Of a stretch of 64,000 bases of DNA, positions 53,323-63,438 are shown in pieces (positions within the stretch are counted from its first letter, which is position 1; every line of letters begins with the position of its first letter). The position numbers were made by a program, and so were the translations under genes. The stretch lies in assembly GCF_019976755.1 (NCBI RefSeq), contig NZ_AP023441.1, positions 2,043,501 through 2,107,500 on the forward strand, written 5' to 3'. The notes beneath the pieces were generated by a model. That model saw only the letters and a list, made by a program, of their open reading frames with translations, did no database searches and was not told the origin of the DNA. This DNA is from Nostoc sp. MS1 (lineage in GTDB: Bacteria > Cyanobacteriota > Cyanobacteriia > Cyanobacteriales > Nostocaceae).

Positions 53323-56300
53323 AAGTAATCGATTCAAATCTGCCTTTGCTGAATTAATTAAATTTTCCACAATTGCAATCAAATCATGCTCTAGATAAGG
53401 TTTGGATATATAAGCTTTTGCACCTAATTCTTGAGCAAGTTGGCGATGCTTTTCGGCACTGCGGGAGGTGAGAATGATGACGGGAATTTTGATGTATTTG
53501 GGGTTTTGTTGAACATGAGTTAAGAACTCAAACCCATTCATCCGTGGCATTTCTAAATCAGAAACTACGAGTTGAATTTCTGGGTGGCGTTGTAATTGTT
53601 CTAAAGCTTCAACACCGTTTTGGGCTTGTATGACTTGATAACCAGCTTTTTGCAGAGTCAGGGATAGAGTTTGCCGTAAACTAATGGCATCATCCACTAC
53701 TAAAATTACTTGATTATTTTTGGGAACGGAAGCTGATAATAAAGGTAGTGATGGGCTTGGTTCTGATGCTGATAAGGTTTGTTGATTGCCAGAATCAGCT
53801 TTTGGCAAGACAGAAGTATCTAATGTGGCTTCCATCTCTACCGACTCTAACAGTAAAGCACCATCAATCACTAACATGAGGTTGCCATTAGCTAAACTAC
53901 TACAACCATAAACGTATTTAGGAGGTGCGATCGCATTCCCTAAAGGTCTAATTACTAATTCTTGTTCACCAATAATTTGGTCAACTTGTAAAGCAAAAGT
54001 ACCTTGATTCCGCCTTAGCATTAATACAGGATGATTCATTGCTTCTGTATGATGCTCAGGTAGTAAATTATTTACACTCAAATTATTAAATAAACTACCA
54101 TTGTAAGCCATCAACTCTGAAAGGTGATACAAACTCACCATTGTATCTTCATTCCCGGTATCCCAATGTAAGACTCGTTTGCCTTCAAATTCTTTAATTT
54201 GTTGTGCTGTAGGAATAACTATTTTCTCAATGCTATCCAATAGTAGAGCATAGATAACACCTCCAGCTTGCACCAGCATTAATTGATCGGTAGTCATAGA
54301 AAAGGGTATTTTAAGAATAAATTTTGTGCCTTGATTGGGCAAAGTTTGTACAGCAATTGAGCCATTAAGTGCTTGCAGTTGAGAACGGACAATATCTAAA
54401 CCCATCCCACGTCCAGACAATTCACTGACTTTTTCCGCAGTGCTAAAACCAGGTGAAAACATGAACTCCAAAAGTTCAGAATCATTGATTTGTGCTAAAT
54501 ATCCTTTAGATTCTTCCTGGGATGGGATTAAATTTAGTTCAACCGCTTTTTTGCGAATGCTATCTAACTTTAATCCTTGCCCATCATCCTGGACTTCTAT
54601 AATTGTTTGGCTACTTTGACGGTAAGCGCAGATTTCAATTACGCCTTGTTCTGGTTTACCACGTTCACGGCGAATGTGTGGTGGTTCAATACCATGATCA
54701 AAAGCATTGCGTATTAGGTGTAATAAGGGATCGTATAGCTTTTCGGCGATCGCTTTATCTATTAGTACCTCTGTACCGTTAAATCTTAAGTCTACTTGTT
54801 TGTGGTAAACAGCATTCAGATTTTTTACCATCTGCGGGAAGCGGCTGAGAATGCTTTCTAAAGGTAACATTCTCACTTCCACTAGGTTATCTATCAAACT
54901 GAAAGCTAAACTTTGCTTTTTATCGCTAAGTTGATTAGCTTGCTTGAGAAGTAAATCAATCGATTCTGTAGCTTCTTGTAGTTGTGATGTTTCTTCTAGC
55001 GCTTCGTGTAAAGTTAAATGAAATTCTGTATAAGCATCCATTTCTAATGGATCAAAATCAACCGAGGCAAAGCTTTGTTTGTATTGTGCTGCTATTTGTC
55101 TTTGTAGTGGTAAATCTCGGAGTTGATTTAATGTTTCTTGATGCTTGCTTAGTCGCAATAATAACTGCTCAATAATTTCCCGGATTTGTTCATCATTTAA
55201 CGTGCGCCTCTTTTGATGAATGAGTAATTCACTTGCTAAATAGTTAATGCGTTCTAATCCTTCGACATCCACCCGCACAGATGCGGCTTTATGATTCTTT
55301 CTGATTTGTGAGTTTTTAATTATTTGTTCATTAACCCCATCACCAGATATTTCTGTAATGTCTGTAGTTGATGGTTGACTCACTACTAAAGATGTTGATG
55401 ATTCGGCAACTTCATTAGGTTCTACTTGCTGTTCAACTTGCGTCTCATCTTCATTAGCATCTCCTCCCCAGATTGCTTCTAACAAAATCTCATTGGTGTT
55501 AGATGCCGAAGTTAATATTTCTTTAAAAACAAGTAGTTTTTGTAATTTAGGGTTCTCAATCCAATTTTTCTCATTGGCTGTAACAGGCGGATGCTGCTTA
55601 TATTCTCTAGCTACCGAACCAATTTTATTGTGTAAATCTTTGATAATTAAAATATTGTTGGCAGCTTTTGTAATTGAATATTGAAATTTGACAACTGCTA
55701 ACAGAATGATTAAAACAATACCTTGGCGATAAAGACAAACATTGTTGCTATCACCTTTATTACGGACAAATTGTAAAAAGTTATGTACCCAAGCTTCAAT
55801 ATATTCAGATGAACTAGCAAACTCATGATTTATCAGTAGTAAATCCCAAGTTAATGATGACTCTGGTACACCTATTTCGTGGTTAAACCAGCCAAAAATA
55901 TAATGAACTACCTTTAAATATAATTTGGCAGTTGTTGGTTTAATACACTCATCTTTATTAGTTCCTGCTGTGGTTAAAAACTGGTAGAATTGTTCTTGAT
56001 TAGCTAAAAATTGCGAGTTTGATACTTTAGATAGCTGTTCTGTAGCAGGTAAAGCTAGTTGCTTTAAAGCGGTAGAAGCCTTACCGCCATGAGTGCGATC
56101 GCCTGCTAAAATATCTTGCTGTGCTTGTAAAAAATCTGCATAAGCAGCCTCAGTAATTTGCCGTGCTTGGTTAGGGTTGGCTTGCAAAGCTGTTAAAGTT
56201 GTTTGGGCAATTTCTCCAAAACCAGGCAAATTTAAAGACTCAGCCAAGCCAATAAATACTTCCGCTTGAGCAGTTAAAAAATCTACTAATTGTGTATTAT

Positions 56301-56832
56301 CTTTTATATTCTTAAGAGCTTCTGATATACTTTCTAAACGTTCCTTGACACCTGCTTCAAAAATAGATTTAACAATATCAAATCCTAATTCTTCAGATGT
56401 AGGTATATGAGCATCATTGCCAAAATCATCACCTAATTTTTCTTGTAGTTTCGCAAATATCGTAGAAGCCCTTTGTAATATTTCTTCTTCGTTGATAATA
56501 TTACCATTTAATTCCGCAGTTAATGCCAGATGCAAGCATTCATATGCTGCAAATAAGAGTGTTTGTAAATCACCATCTATATTTATATTCGGATTATATA
56601 AAGCCTTAAATACATCTTCTAAAGAATGGGCGATCATTTGAATTGTTTTTAGCCCAACAGTAGCCGCACCGCCCTTAATTGTATGGGTAGCTCGCATTAA
56701 GTTATGCACTTTAACCGTGCTATGACTTTCTACAAGACTAAATAATTCTTGCTCGATAGTTTGAATTAACTCTGGGGCTTCTGCTAAAAAATAGATATAG
56801 CCTTGTTCACGAATTTCAGTATCAGTAATCAT
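53314..56832 (-). CDS. CheA-type hybrid histidine kinase (PixL/PtxE-like)
   Basis: A 1172-residue taxis kinase, last gene of the five-gene operon. The N-terminal Hpt domain has ATHTIKGGA with phospho-acceptor His50. A long variable middle follows, then the CheA dimerisation region. The ATPase has LIRNAFDHGIE (N box), QDDGQGLK and SGRGMGLDIV, at about 690-850. A CheW-like domain lies at about 860-1010, and a C-terminal receiver (about 1040-1160) has VVSDLEMPRMNG, with Asp near 1092. Together with the photoreceptor and CheW it should control twitching motility of hormogonia by light. Confidence 0.93.
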   Translation of the reverse strand: MITDTEIREQGYIYFLAEAPELIQTIEQELFSLVESHSTVKVHNLMRATHTIKGGAATVGLKTIQMIAHSLEDVFKALYNPNINIDGDLQTLLFAAYECLHLALTAELNGNIINEEEILQRASTIFAKLQEKLGDDFGNDAHIPTSEELGFDIVKSIFEAGVKERLESISEALKNIKDNTQLVDFLTAQAEVFIGLAESLNLPGFGEIAQTTLTALQANPNQARQITEAAYADFLQAQQDILAGDRTHGGKASTALKQLALPATEQLSKVSNSQFLANQEQFYQFLTTAGTNKDECIKPTTAKLYLKVVHYIFGWFNHEIGVPESSLTWDLLLINHEFASSSEYIEAWVHNFLQFVRNKGDSNNVCLYRQGIVLIILLAVVKFQYSITKAANNILIIKDLHNKIGSVAREYKQHPPVTANEKNWIENPKLQKLLVFKEILTSASNTNEILLEAIWGGDANEDETQVEQQVEPNEVAESSTSLVVSQPSTTDITEISGDGVNEQIIKNSQIRKNHKAASVRVDVEGLERINYLASELLIHQKRRTLNDEQIREIIEQLLLRLSKHQETLNQLRDLPLQRQIAAQYKQSFASVDFDPLEMDAYTEFHLTLHEALEETSQLQEATESIDLLLKQANQLSDKKQSLAFSLIDNLVEVRMLPLESILSRFPQMVKNLNAVYHKQVDLRFNGTEVLIDKAIAEKLYDPLLHLIRNAFDHGIEPPHIRRERGKPEQGVIEICAYRQSSQTIIEVQDDGQGLKLDSIRKKAVELNLIPSQEESKGYLAQINDSELLEFMFSPGFSTAEKVSELSGRGMGLDIVRSQLQALNGSIAVQTLPNQGTKFILKIPFSMTTDQLMLVQAGGVIYALLLDSIEKIVIPTAQQIKEFEGKRVLHWDTGNEDTMVSLYHLSELMAYNGSLFNNLSVNNLLPEHHTEAMNHPVLMLRRNQGTFALQVDQIIGEQELVIRPLGNAIAPPKYVYGCSSLANGNLMLVIDGALLLESVEMEATLDTSVLPKADSGNQQTLSASEPSPSLPLLSASVPKNNQVILVVDDAISLRQTLSLTLQKAGYQVIQAQNGVEALEQLQRHPEIQLVVSDLEMPRMNGFEFLTHVQQNPKYIKIPVIILTSRSAEKHRQLAQELGAKAYISKPYLEHDLIAIVENLINSAKADLNRLLTV

Positions 56833-56839
56833 AATTCTG

Positions 56840-56926
56840 AGAATGGGGAGTGGTGAGTGGTGAGTGGGGAGTGGCGAGGAAGGAGTTTTATCTGCCTTTT
56901 GCTCCCTACTCCCTAATTCCTCGCTA
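56840..56926. repeat. Short tandem repeats between CheA-type and MCP genes
   Basis: GGGGAGTGGTGAGTGGTGAG-type units and a CCCTACTCCCTA run lie inside the operon, in the gap between two co-directional genes. Confidence 0.6.
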
Positions 56927-59900
56927 TTAATTCACTTTGAACTTACCAGCAGCAGCTAACAAATCATGTGCCATTCCTGATAAATCTTGGAAGACAGTAG
57001 CAATATCTTGTGATTCAGCAAAAGTTTTGTTGGCAATTTCTGCTACATCGTTCATTGAATTTGTTACTAATACAGATTGCCCCATTTGTTTTTGCGTAGC
57101 ATCGGTAATTCGTTGAATTAATTGACTAATTTCGGCAGTTGCAGAAACGATCGCATTTAAGTTTTGTCTGGTTTCACTGACGAAGTTCGTTCCTTCCACT
57201 ACCTGCTGAATCCCGGCTTCCATCGCCACTGCTACTTCTCCTGTTTCCTCCTGAATCTCTTGGACTAATTTTTCGATTTCGATGGTGGCGGCGGCTGACT
57301 GGCGAGACAAGGAACGGACTTCATCGGCTACTACTGCGAAGCCTTTACCATATTCACCTGCGCGAGTCGCTTCAATGGCGGCGTTCAAAGCTAGGACGTT
57401 GGTTTGAGTGGCGAAACTACTAATCAAGTTCACCACTTTAGAGATTTTCTGTGAAGATTCACTCAGACGCTTAATCTTTTTACTGGTTTGGGCAACGGTT
57501 TCGCGTATTGCTTGGATGGCTTGTACAGTTAAGTTCATCGCCGCATCGCCAGATTCTACAGTTCGGTTGGCTTGTTGCACTGCTACCTGTACCAATTCGG
57601 CGCTAGATACTACAGCTTGGGTAGAGTCTAGCATTCGTTGAATTTCGCCTAAAGCGATATTGATTTCGTCTGACTGTTGTTTCGCTAAGTTATTTAAGCC
57701 GGCGAGGGAAGAATTACTTTCAACGGAGGTTTGCGCCACTTGTTGCGAAGCTGTTTGCATTTGTAGGACAAGTTGGCGTAAGGCTTGCAAGGTGTTATTG
57801 TAAGCGTCGGCAATTGTGCCTAGTTCGTCCTCGGTGATGGGGGCGCGGACTGTTAAATCACCATTCAAAGCTGGACGTACAGCTAATAATAGTTGAATAG
57901 AACGTTGTTGCAGTAACTCCTTGGCTGCTTTTTCCCGTTCTGCGGCTTCGGCTAACTGTGCTGATTGGGCTTGCAGTTTTTGTAGATATTCAGTTTGTTG
58001 TAATGCTAACCCTAATTGGTCGCCAATTCTGGCTAAGAGGGTGACTTGTGATTCTTCCCATTCACGAGGACTGGAGTTTTGATAGGCTGCGAGTAATCCC
58101 CATAATTCTTCGCCAAAGAAGATAGGCACAATTACATAAGCTTTAACTTCAAACTGTTCTAAGATTTCTACATGACAGGGAGAATGTCCTACTTTATAGA
58201 TATCATTAACAACAAAGTTTTCGCCTTTAGCATATCTACCACCTTGAGTTTCTTGGAGGTGGGTGTCTTCCCAAACAGTCCTGATATCTGGGCCTACAAG
58301 TTTCACCCAACCACCACCCGCAGATTCGGCAATAAATTCGCCACTCCAATCAGGATTGAAGCGATAAACAGCTACGCGATCGCTTCTTAATAATTGTCGT
58401 ACTTCTAGGGTAGTGATTTTGAAAATCTCATCCAAATCTACAGCTTGGCGGATGCGGTTAACTAGCTTTGTGAAGGCTTTTTCCAATTCAGCTATCTGAG
58501 CAATTTTCTCAGATTTGACTCTCACCTGTTCTATATAATCTAACTGAGCTTTGGCTAGGCTAAATTGTGAAGCAATCTGATTTAAGAAGTTGACTTCCCA
58601 AGGTTGCCATTCACGGGAACCAGAGTTTTGATATGCTGCCAACAAGCCCCATAGTTTTTCACCGAAAAAGATAGGCACAATAATGTAAGCTCTAGCTTCA
58701 AACTGTTCTAATATTTCGATGTGGCAGGGTGCTAAACCAATTGTATAAATATCGTTAACAACAAAGTTTTCACCTCTGACGTAACGACCACCTTTTGTTT
58801 CTTGCAGATAGGTATCATCCAAAACGGTTTTAATATCGGGGCCTACCAATTTTGTCCAACCACTACCCACTGACTCAGCCACAAACTCGCCACCCCAGTC
58901 AGGACTAAAGCGGTAAACAGCCACGCGATCGCATCTTAATGATTGGCGGACTTCTTGAGTTGTAGTTTTAAAAATACTATCTACATCTGTAGCTTGGCGA
59001 ATACGGTTAACTATCTTGGTAAAGATTTTTTCTTGTTCAGCAATCTGCATGAGTTGTTCAGATTGCAAGCGTAATTGTTCTAAATATTCTGCATGGGAAA
59101 TAGCTACACCAAATTGCAAACCAACTTGAGTTAAAAAGCTAATTTCCCACTCTTGCCATTCACGGGAGCCAGAGTTTTGATAAGCTGCGAGTAAGCCCCA
59201 TAATTCTTCTCCTGCAAATACAGGAGCTATCATATAAGCTTTAACATCAAACTGTTCTAAGATTTCTATATGGCAGGAGAAGTGACCTACTTTATAAATA
59301 TCGTTAACGACAAAACTCTCTCCTTTGGCGTAACGTCCTCCCTTGGTTTCTTGTAAGTGAGTGTCTTCCCAAACCATTTTATAATCGGGAGTGACTACTT
59401 TTACCCAACCATTACCTACAGATTCGGCGATAAATTGACCACTCCAGTCAGGATTGAAGCGATATACACCCACGCGATCGCATTTTAATAATTGACGAAT
59501 TTCTTGGGTAGTCGTTTGGAAAATTTTATCGATGTCGTGTACTCGTAAAATTTTATCGATAACTTTAGAAACCGATTGTTTAGCTTGGTTTTGTAGTTTT
59601 AATTGATGTTGAAATTCAAAACTCTGCAATCGATAAGTTAACTCTGTACTAATTTGTGTGAGGAGAGTAATTTCTGTTTCTTGCCATTGTCTTTGGCTAA
59701 CACAACTATTAACCACCAGTAAACCCCAAACTTTACCACCTACAACGATTGGTAAAGTCAAACTTGCTTTAATTTGGAATTTCTCTAATAGTTGTTTTTG
59801 ATAAGGTGTGAATTGAATTTGTTCAACATCATCAATTATGATTGGCTCTACATAATCTTTACTGGTTTGTAAACCAAAGGTAATTCCTGGTAGAATTTCC

Positions 59901-60229
59901 CCCAGAGTTGGTGTCCAACCGAAGCTTCTAGATTCAGCCACAACAGTTCCAGATTCCTGGGAATTGAACTGATAAATTAAGACGCGATCGCTAGATATTT
60001 TCTCTCTAACTTTAGCAGCCGTCACTTTTACCACTGCATCCCAATCAGATACTTGGCGCATCTGAGTAATGATATCTTGTAATTGCTGCCGCCAAAGTTT
60101 TACCTCTTGGGCGATCGCGTTATTTTCTGATGTTGTTTTTTGATAATTATTAACTAAATTTTGATTCTCTAATGGAGCAATTGTAGTGCTTTGCTCATTC
60201 TCATTACTGTGATGATATGCAATTGTCAT
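56927..60229 (-). CDS. Photoreceptor MCP with four GAF domains (PixJ/PtxD-like)
   Basis: An 1100-residue methyl-accepting protein. GAF1 (about 60-205) lacks a bilin Cys. GAF2, GAF3 and GAF4 each carry the canonical Cys-His at about residues 319, 501 and 684 (SCHIEILEQF, PCHIEILEQF, PCHVEILEQF). They also have a preceding LQETKGGRY/LQETQGGRY segment and a following ELWGLLAAYQNS, as in red/green-type cyanobacteriochromes. HAMP (about 775-825) and the signalling hairpin (EATRAGEYGKGFAVVADEVR) follow. No membrane helix is seen. By gene order it is the Pix/Ptx photoreceptor. Confidence 0.93.
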   Translation of the reverse strand: MTIAYHHSNENEQSTTIAPLENQNLVNNYQKTTSENNAIAQEVKLWRQQLQDIITQMRQVSDWDAVVKVTAAKVREKISSDRVLIYQFNSQESGTVVAESRSFGWTPTLGEILPGITFGLQTSKDYVEPIIIDDVEQIQFTPYQKQLLEKFQIKASLTLPIVVGGKVWGLLVVNSCVSQRQWQETEITLLTQISTELTYRLQSFEFQHQLKLQNQAKQSVSKVIDKILRVHDIDKIFQTTTQEIRQLLKCDRVGVYRFNPDWSGQFIAESVGNGWVKVVTPDYKMVWEDTHLQETKGGRYAKGESFVVNDIYKVGHFSCHIEILEQFDVKAYMIAPVFAGEELWGLLAAYQNSGSREWQEWEISFLTQVGLQFGVAISHAEYLEQLRLQSEQLMQIAEQEKIFTKIVNRIRQATDVDSIFKTTTQEVRQSLRCDRVAVYRFSPDWGGEFVAESVGSGWTKLVGPDIKTVLDDTYLQETKGGRYVRGENFVVNDIYTIGLAPCHIEILEQFEARAYIIVPIFFGEKLWGLLAAYQNSGSREWQPWEVNFLNQIASQFSLAKAQLDYIEQVRVKSEKIAQIAELEKAFTKLVNRIRQAVDLDEIFKITTLEVRQLLRSDRVAVYRFNPDWSGEFIAESAGGGWVKLVGPDIRTVWEDTHLQETQGGRYAKGENFVVNDIYKVGHSPCHVEILEQFEVKAYVIVPIFFGEELWGLLAAYQNSSPREWEESQVTLLARIGDQLGLALQQTEYLQKLQAQSAQLAEAAEREKAAKELLQQRSIQLLLAVRPALNGDLTVRAPITEDELGTIADAYNNTLQALRQLVLQMQTASQQVAQTSVESNSSLAGLNNLAKQQSDEINIALGEIQRMLDSTQAVVSSAELVQVAVQQANRTVESGDAAMNLTVQAIQAIRETVAQTSKKIKRLSESSQKISKVVNLISSFATQTNVLALNAAIEATRAGEYGKGFAVVADEVRSLSRQSAAATIEIEKLVQEIQEETGEVAVAMEAGIQQVVEGTNFVSETRQNLNAIVSATAEISQLIQRITDATQKQMGQSVLVTNSMNDVAEIANKTFAESQDIATVFQDLSGMAHDLLAAAGKFKVN

Positions 60230-60436
60230 TTGATTAACCTCAAATTTTTAATTAACTGTGGAAATGTTGCCAATAAATGATAAATTTATATTTATAGCAG
60301 TCGCCAGATAGATAAAAATATCAACCAATATTTTCTGCTACAGATACATACTTATTAGCAAATATCCCTGCTGGGCAGGAATTTATTTTGGGATGAATTA
60401 ACTTCAAACCCAAAACTTAAAATTATCTGGCTAAGA

Positions 60437-60910
60437 TTAATTATGTGTATTCCATAAAGGAGAGTGAATAATAGCACTAGCATCTAAATTGAACATCATT
60501 CTCTCATCACTATTAAGAAAATATCCTTGCAAGAAAGAAGAAATTGATGCTGAGAATAATTCAGCAGATGGTGCTTTCATTTGACTATTATCTAGGAACT
60601 CAATATCCATCATTTGCCGGACTAAGACTCCTAAATACTTACCCTCATCCTCCAGCACAATTGCCATCATTTTTGCTAGAAAATTGGTGTTATGTGATAA
60701 CGGCGGATAGCCTAACATTTCTTCTAAATCGACTAACCACAACATTTCTCCGCGCCAATTATACGCGCCTAAAACGCAACTTGGCATTTGGGGAACGCCA
60801 CATATGTCCACCAAAGATACTGGTAAAACTTCTGTAATATTCTGTAAAGAAATCACTGCTGTATCTTTGATTCCCAAATTAAAGCTTAAAAATTTTTGCT
60901 GACTTTCCAA
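60437..60910 (-). CDS. CheW-like coupling protein (PixI/PtxC-like)
   Basis: A 157-residue CheW domain (FLSFNLGIKDTAVISLQNITEV, then VPQMPSCVLGAYNWRGEMLWLVDL). It links the MCP to the CheA kinase. It lies between the CheY gene (43 bases upstream) and the MCP gene, in the order known from pixGHIJL and ptxABCDE clusters. Its C-terminal third is divergent, as usual for this group. Confidence 0.88.
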   Translation of the reverse strand: MESQQKFLSFNLGIKDTAVISLQNITEVLPVSLVDICGVPQMPSCVLGAYNWRGEMLWLVDLEEMLGYPPLSHNTNFLAKMMAIVLEDEGKYLGVLVRQMMDIEFLDNSQMKAPSAELFSASISSFLQGYFLNSDERMMFNLDASAIIHSPLWNTHN

Positions 60911-60953
60911 ATTTTTACCCTTTAATTTATTTAATATTTGTTTATTATTGGCA

Positions 60954-61316
60954 TTATTTACAGAGCTTTTTAAGAGTTAAGGTTAGCTCTTCCTGACTGA
61001 TTGGCTTAGAAAGATAAGCTTCAGCACCTAGCATATTTCCCCAAGTTTTATCTACATCACTATTTTTGGTTGAGCAAAAAACAACAGGAATGCTGCTAGT
61101 ATTAGGATTATTTTTCAATTCTCGACAAATTTCAAATCCACTTTTTCCTGGTAAAATGACATCAAGAAATATTAAATCTGGCTTGGTTTTGTCTAATTTT
61201 GCTTGTGCTTCTTCGCTACTAGTAGCACTAATGACAGAATAGCCAGCTTGCTGTAAATAACGGCTTAATACTTCGCGATCAGTTAAGCCATCTTCAATAA
61301 CTAAAACAGTACTCAT
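60954..61316 (-). CDS. CheY-like response regulator (PixH/PtxB-like)
   Basis: A 120-residue single receiver domain. It has acidic VIEDGLTDRE (about 6-15), phospho-acceptor Asp in LIFLDVILPGKSG (about 53), Thr/Ser in VFCSTKN (about 81) and Lys in YLSKPIS (about 104). It is predicted to be phosphorylated by the CheA-type kinase. It is separated from the upstream PatA-like gene by 432 bases that contain a small inserted element. Confidence 0.92.
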   Translation of the reverse strand: MSTVLVIEDGLTDREVLSRYLQQAGYSVISATSSEEAQAKLDKTKPDLIFLDVILPGKSGFEICRELKNNPNTSSIPVVFCSTKNSDVDKTWGNMLGAEAYLSKPISQEELTLTLKKLCK

Positions 61317-61748
61317 GGAAACTCCCTATAAAATCGTTTCAGCTAATCTACCAAATTCAAGTATGCACCTAAGCCGAGTTAATCTTGGCTGACATTTTGT
61401 TATAATTTTGATACTTTGTGGTTAAATCTGGCTCAGAAAAAATACGTATCCTTCAGATTTTATAAGCTGAAATTTACTTGTTAATTGCAAATAATTGTGT
61501 ACCAGATTTAAAGATAATTAATTTTGCTCAGTAAGTTGTTATTACCAGTCAGAAATATGATTACATCACTAAGCCTCTTGCACAAATAATTTAGCGATCA
61601 CAATAAATTACTTCAAGAGTTATTTTTTTGCGTTCTCCTTTGCGCCTACCCTGCGGGTTCCGCTTAAGCGGTATGCGTGAGCCTTTCACTAATACTTTCA
61701 GCAACACCAAAGTATTTATGCAAGAGGTCTATTAATTAGGGTCATTTT
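61317..61748. other. Intra-operon gap holding a small TIR element
   Basis: No gene is seen. The right half is a 154-base element with inverted ends (61574-61727). The left half is AT-rich and may carry a secondary promoter for the cheY-cheW-mcp-cheA part. Confidence 0.5.
61574..61727. mobile_element. MITE-like element, 154 bp
   Basis: CCTCTTGCACAAATA at 61574-61588 and TATTTATGCAAGAGG at 61713-61727 are inverted with one mismatch in 15. The interior is non-coding and includes a CTGCGGGTTCCGCTTAAGCG segment with internal dyads. A TA dinucleotide lies just outside each end (61570-61571 and 61730-61731), which would fit TA-target elements. Confidence 0.65.
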
Positions 61749-62960
61749 TTAATGACATACTTCCAAATGCGATCCAGTTTTAATTGTGGGCGCTGCTTGT
61801 ACGGGTAAATATTTACGGATAATACTCATTACCCTATCTGCTGCTACGGGTTTAGTGAGAAAATCTGTAGAGCCGACTACCTTGGCACGGACTCGATCTA
61901 AAAGACCATCATTTCCCGTGAGGATGACTACTGGTGTGTTGGCAAAAGTAGAAATACGCCGCAACTGGGTGCAAATTTCATAACCACTGGCAACTGGCAT
62001 GACTAAATCAAGAAAGATTAGGTCTGGTTTCTCTTGGATCAGAACTGGTAGAGCTTGGATAGCGTCCTGAATCTTGATAAACTTCATACCGTTAGCAGTA
62101 ATAATATCCTCAAGCATCTTGCAGACTTGAGGGCTATCATCCACGCAAGCAATAACGGGAGCCTTAGATTTTTTAGATTGTGCAGGGGTAGGGGTAGCGG
62201 GACTTTCTACAACATTGAGAGGTAAGTCGGGTAGTTCCACCAATTCAATAATTCCTTTGAGGACGTAGGGAAGCAAAGAACGGGAGACTGGCAAAACATT
62301 CTGCCTCATTTTGGCAGCTAGTTCTCGCAGTGTAGATTTGCCATTAATTAGGGTAACGAAGTTTTTGTAAACAGATGGACTGACATGTTCTTGCAGTTGT
62401 TCTGGTCTACGAATTATCGGTGCTAAGTCTGGAAATACATTGGTCAAGCCAGCTTCTGACCACAATTTCCAAGTGTCTAGCATCTGTTTCATCGATACAT
62501 CTGCGCTGGTGAAACTCATGGGTGTCTCCAGCACAACTTGTTGATTGCGTTCTACACGAAGTGTAGTGCCAGAGGCATCGGAACTAATAGAGATAAAATT
62601 ACTCTGCTGGGCTAGGTCAAACAACAGTTCAGTTATGGTGTTTTCAACAACAGCATGAACTTGTTCTCGTTGAATTTTCTGTTTTTTATACAGAATTTCC
62701 AACAAACGATAATCCCAATAATTCATTGAGATATCTTGTTGACGTAGCTGCATTTTCTCAACATCGATTTGAGGACAATGTTGATTCATCAGCCTGCGCC
62801 AACGACGAAAAGGATGAGTTCCGCTTGTAGCCCAAACTATCCTACCTAGCCGATAATAAAAAGTCCATTGATGCCCTTTTGGACTAGTAATATTTAACTG
62901 ACCGTTATATTGGAGTTGGGTACAAGTTCTAAATTCGTTAAGTACGTTATTTGATACCAT
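61749..62960 (-). CDS. PatA-like response regulator (PixG/PtxA-like)
   Basis: A 403-residue protein. The N-terminal ~250 residues resemble the PATAN/DUF4388-type domain of cyanobacterial PatA regulators (QLQYNGQLNITSPKGHQW, then FYYRLGRIVWATSGTHPFRR). After a Pro/Ser linker a receiver follows at about 270-390 (VIACVDDSPQVCKMLEDI, then LIFLDLVMPVASG with Asp, and FLTKPVAADRVM). It is the first gene of the taxis operon and a likely output of the CheA kinase. Confidence 0.92.
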   Translation of the reverse strand: MVSNNVLNEFRTCTQLQYNGQLNITSPKGHQWTFYYRLGRIVWATSGTHPFRRWRRLMNQHCPQIDVEKMQLRQQDISMNYWDYRLLEILYKKQKIQREQVHAVVENTITELLFDLAQQSNFISISSDASGTTLRVERNQQVVLETPMSFTSADVSMKQMLDTWKLWSEAGLTNVFPDLAPIIRRPEQLQEHVSPSVYKNFVTLINGKSTLRELAAKMRQNVLPVSRSLLPYVLKGIIELVELPDLPLNVVESPATPTPAQSKKSKAPVIACVDDSPQVCKMLEDIITANGMKFIKIQDAIQALPVLIQEKPDLIFLDLVMPVASGYEICTQLRRISTFANTPVVILTGNDGLLDRVRAKVVGSTDFLTKPVAADRVMSIIRKYLPVQAAPTIKTGSHLEVCH

Positions 62961-63438
62961 CGGTTCCGGGTGGTTGGTACTTGATACTTGTGTTATGAAA
63001 AATCAGCCTTAACAAAGCCCAAATTAATTAAGTTGTTAGTTGTAACAGAATGTATAAGTCAAAAAAATATTTGACTTATATAGTAACTAAAAACTAAAAA
63101 CACTATGATAGCTTTACACATGAATTATTTTTTGTTAAAAATATAATTCATAAGTCTTTGTTGCCACCAAAACTATTTCACTTTTTAGTTAAACAATATT
63201 GTTATAATTCAGCACCCCAAAACATAAATCAATATCTTTAGTAACTTATTATTTTAGATACTTTTAATTTAATTTATATCCGTATAATTTCTGATTTTCG
63301 GTTAAGCAAAAAATGTTATGTTTCAGCAATTTTGTTGATCAGCAAATTCAGGATTAAGTTAATAATTATTAATATTAATAATTATTTAATTTGAATTAGA
63401 TATCTTTCAAATAAATCAAGCAAGTATCAAGCAAACAC
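62961..63438. other. AT-rich region upstream of the taxis operon
   Basis: No gene is seen. It should hold the operon promoter on the minus strand. A perfect 26-base A/T palindrome lies at 63361-63386, near the end of the integrase relic. Confidence 0.5.
63361..63386. promoter_or_regulatory. Perfect 26-bp A/T palindrome
   Basis: The sequence from 63361 to 63386 equals its own reverse complement (core TTAATATTAA). It could be a cruciform-forming site, a protein-binding dyad or a weak terminator. The strand and role are not decided. Confidence 0.4.
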
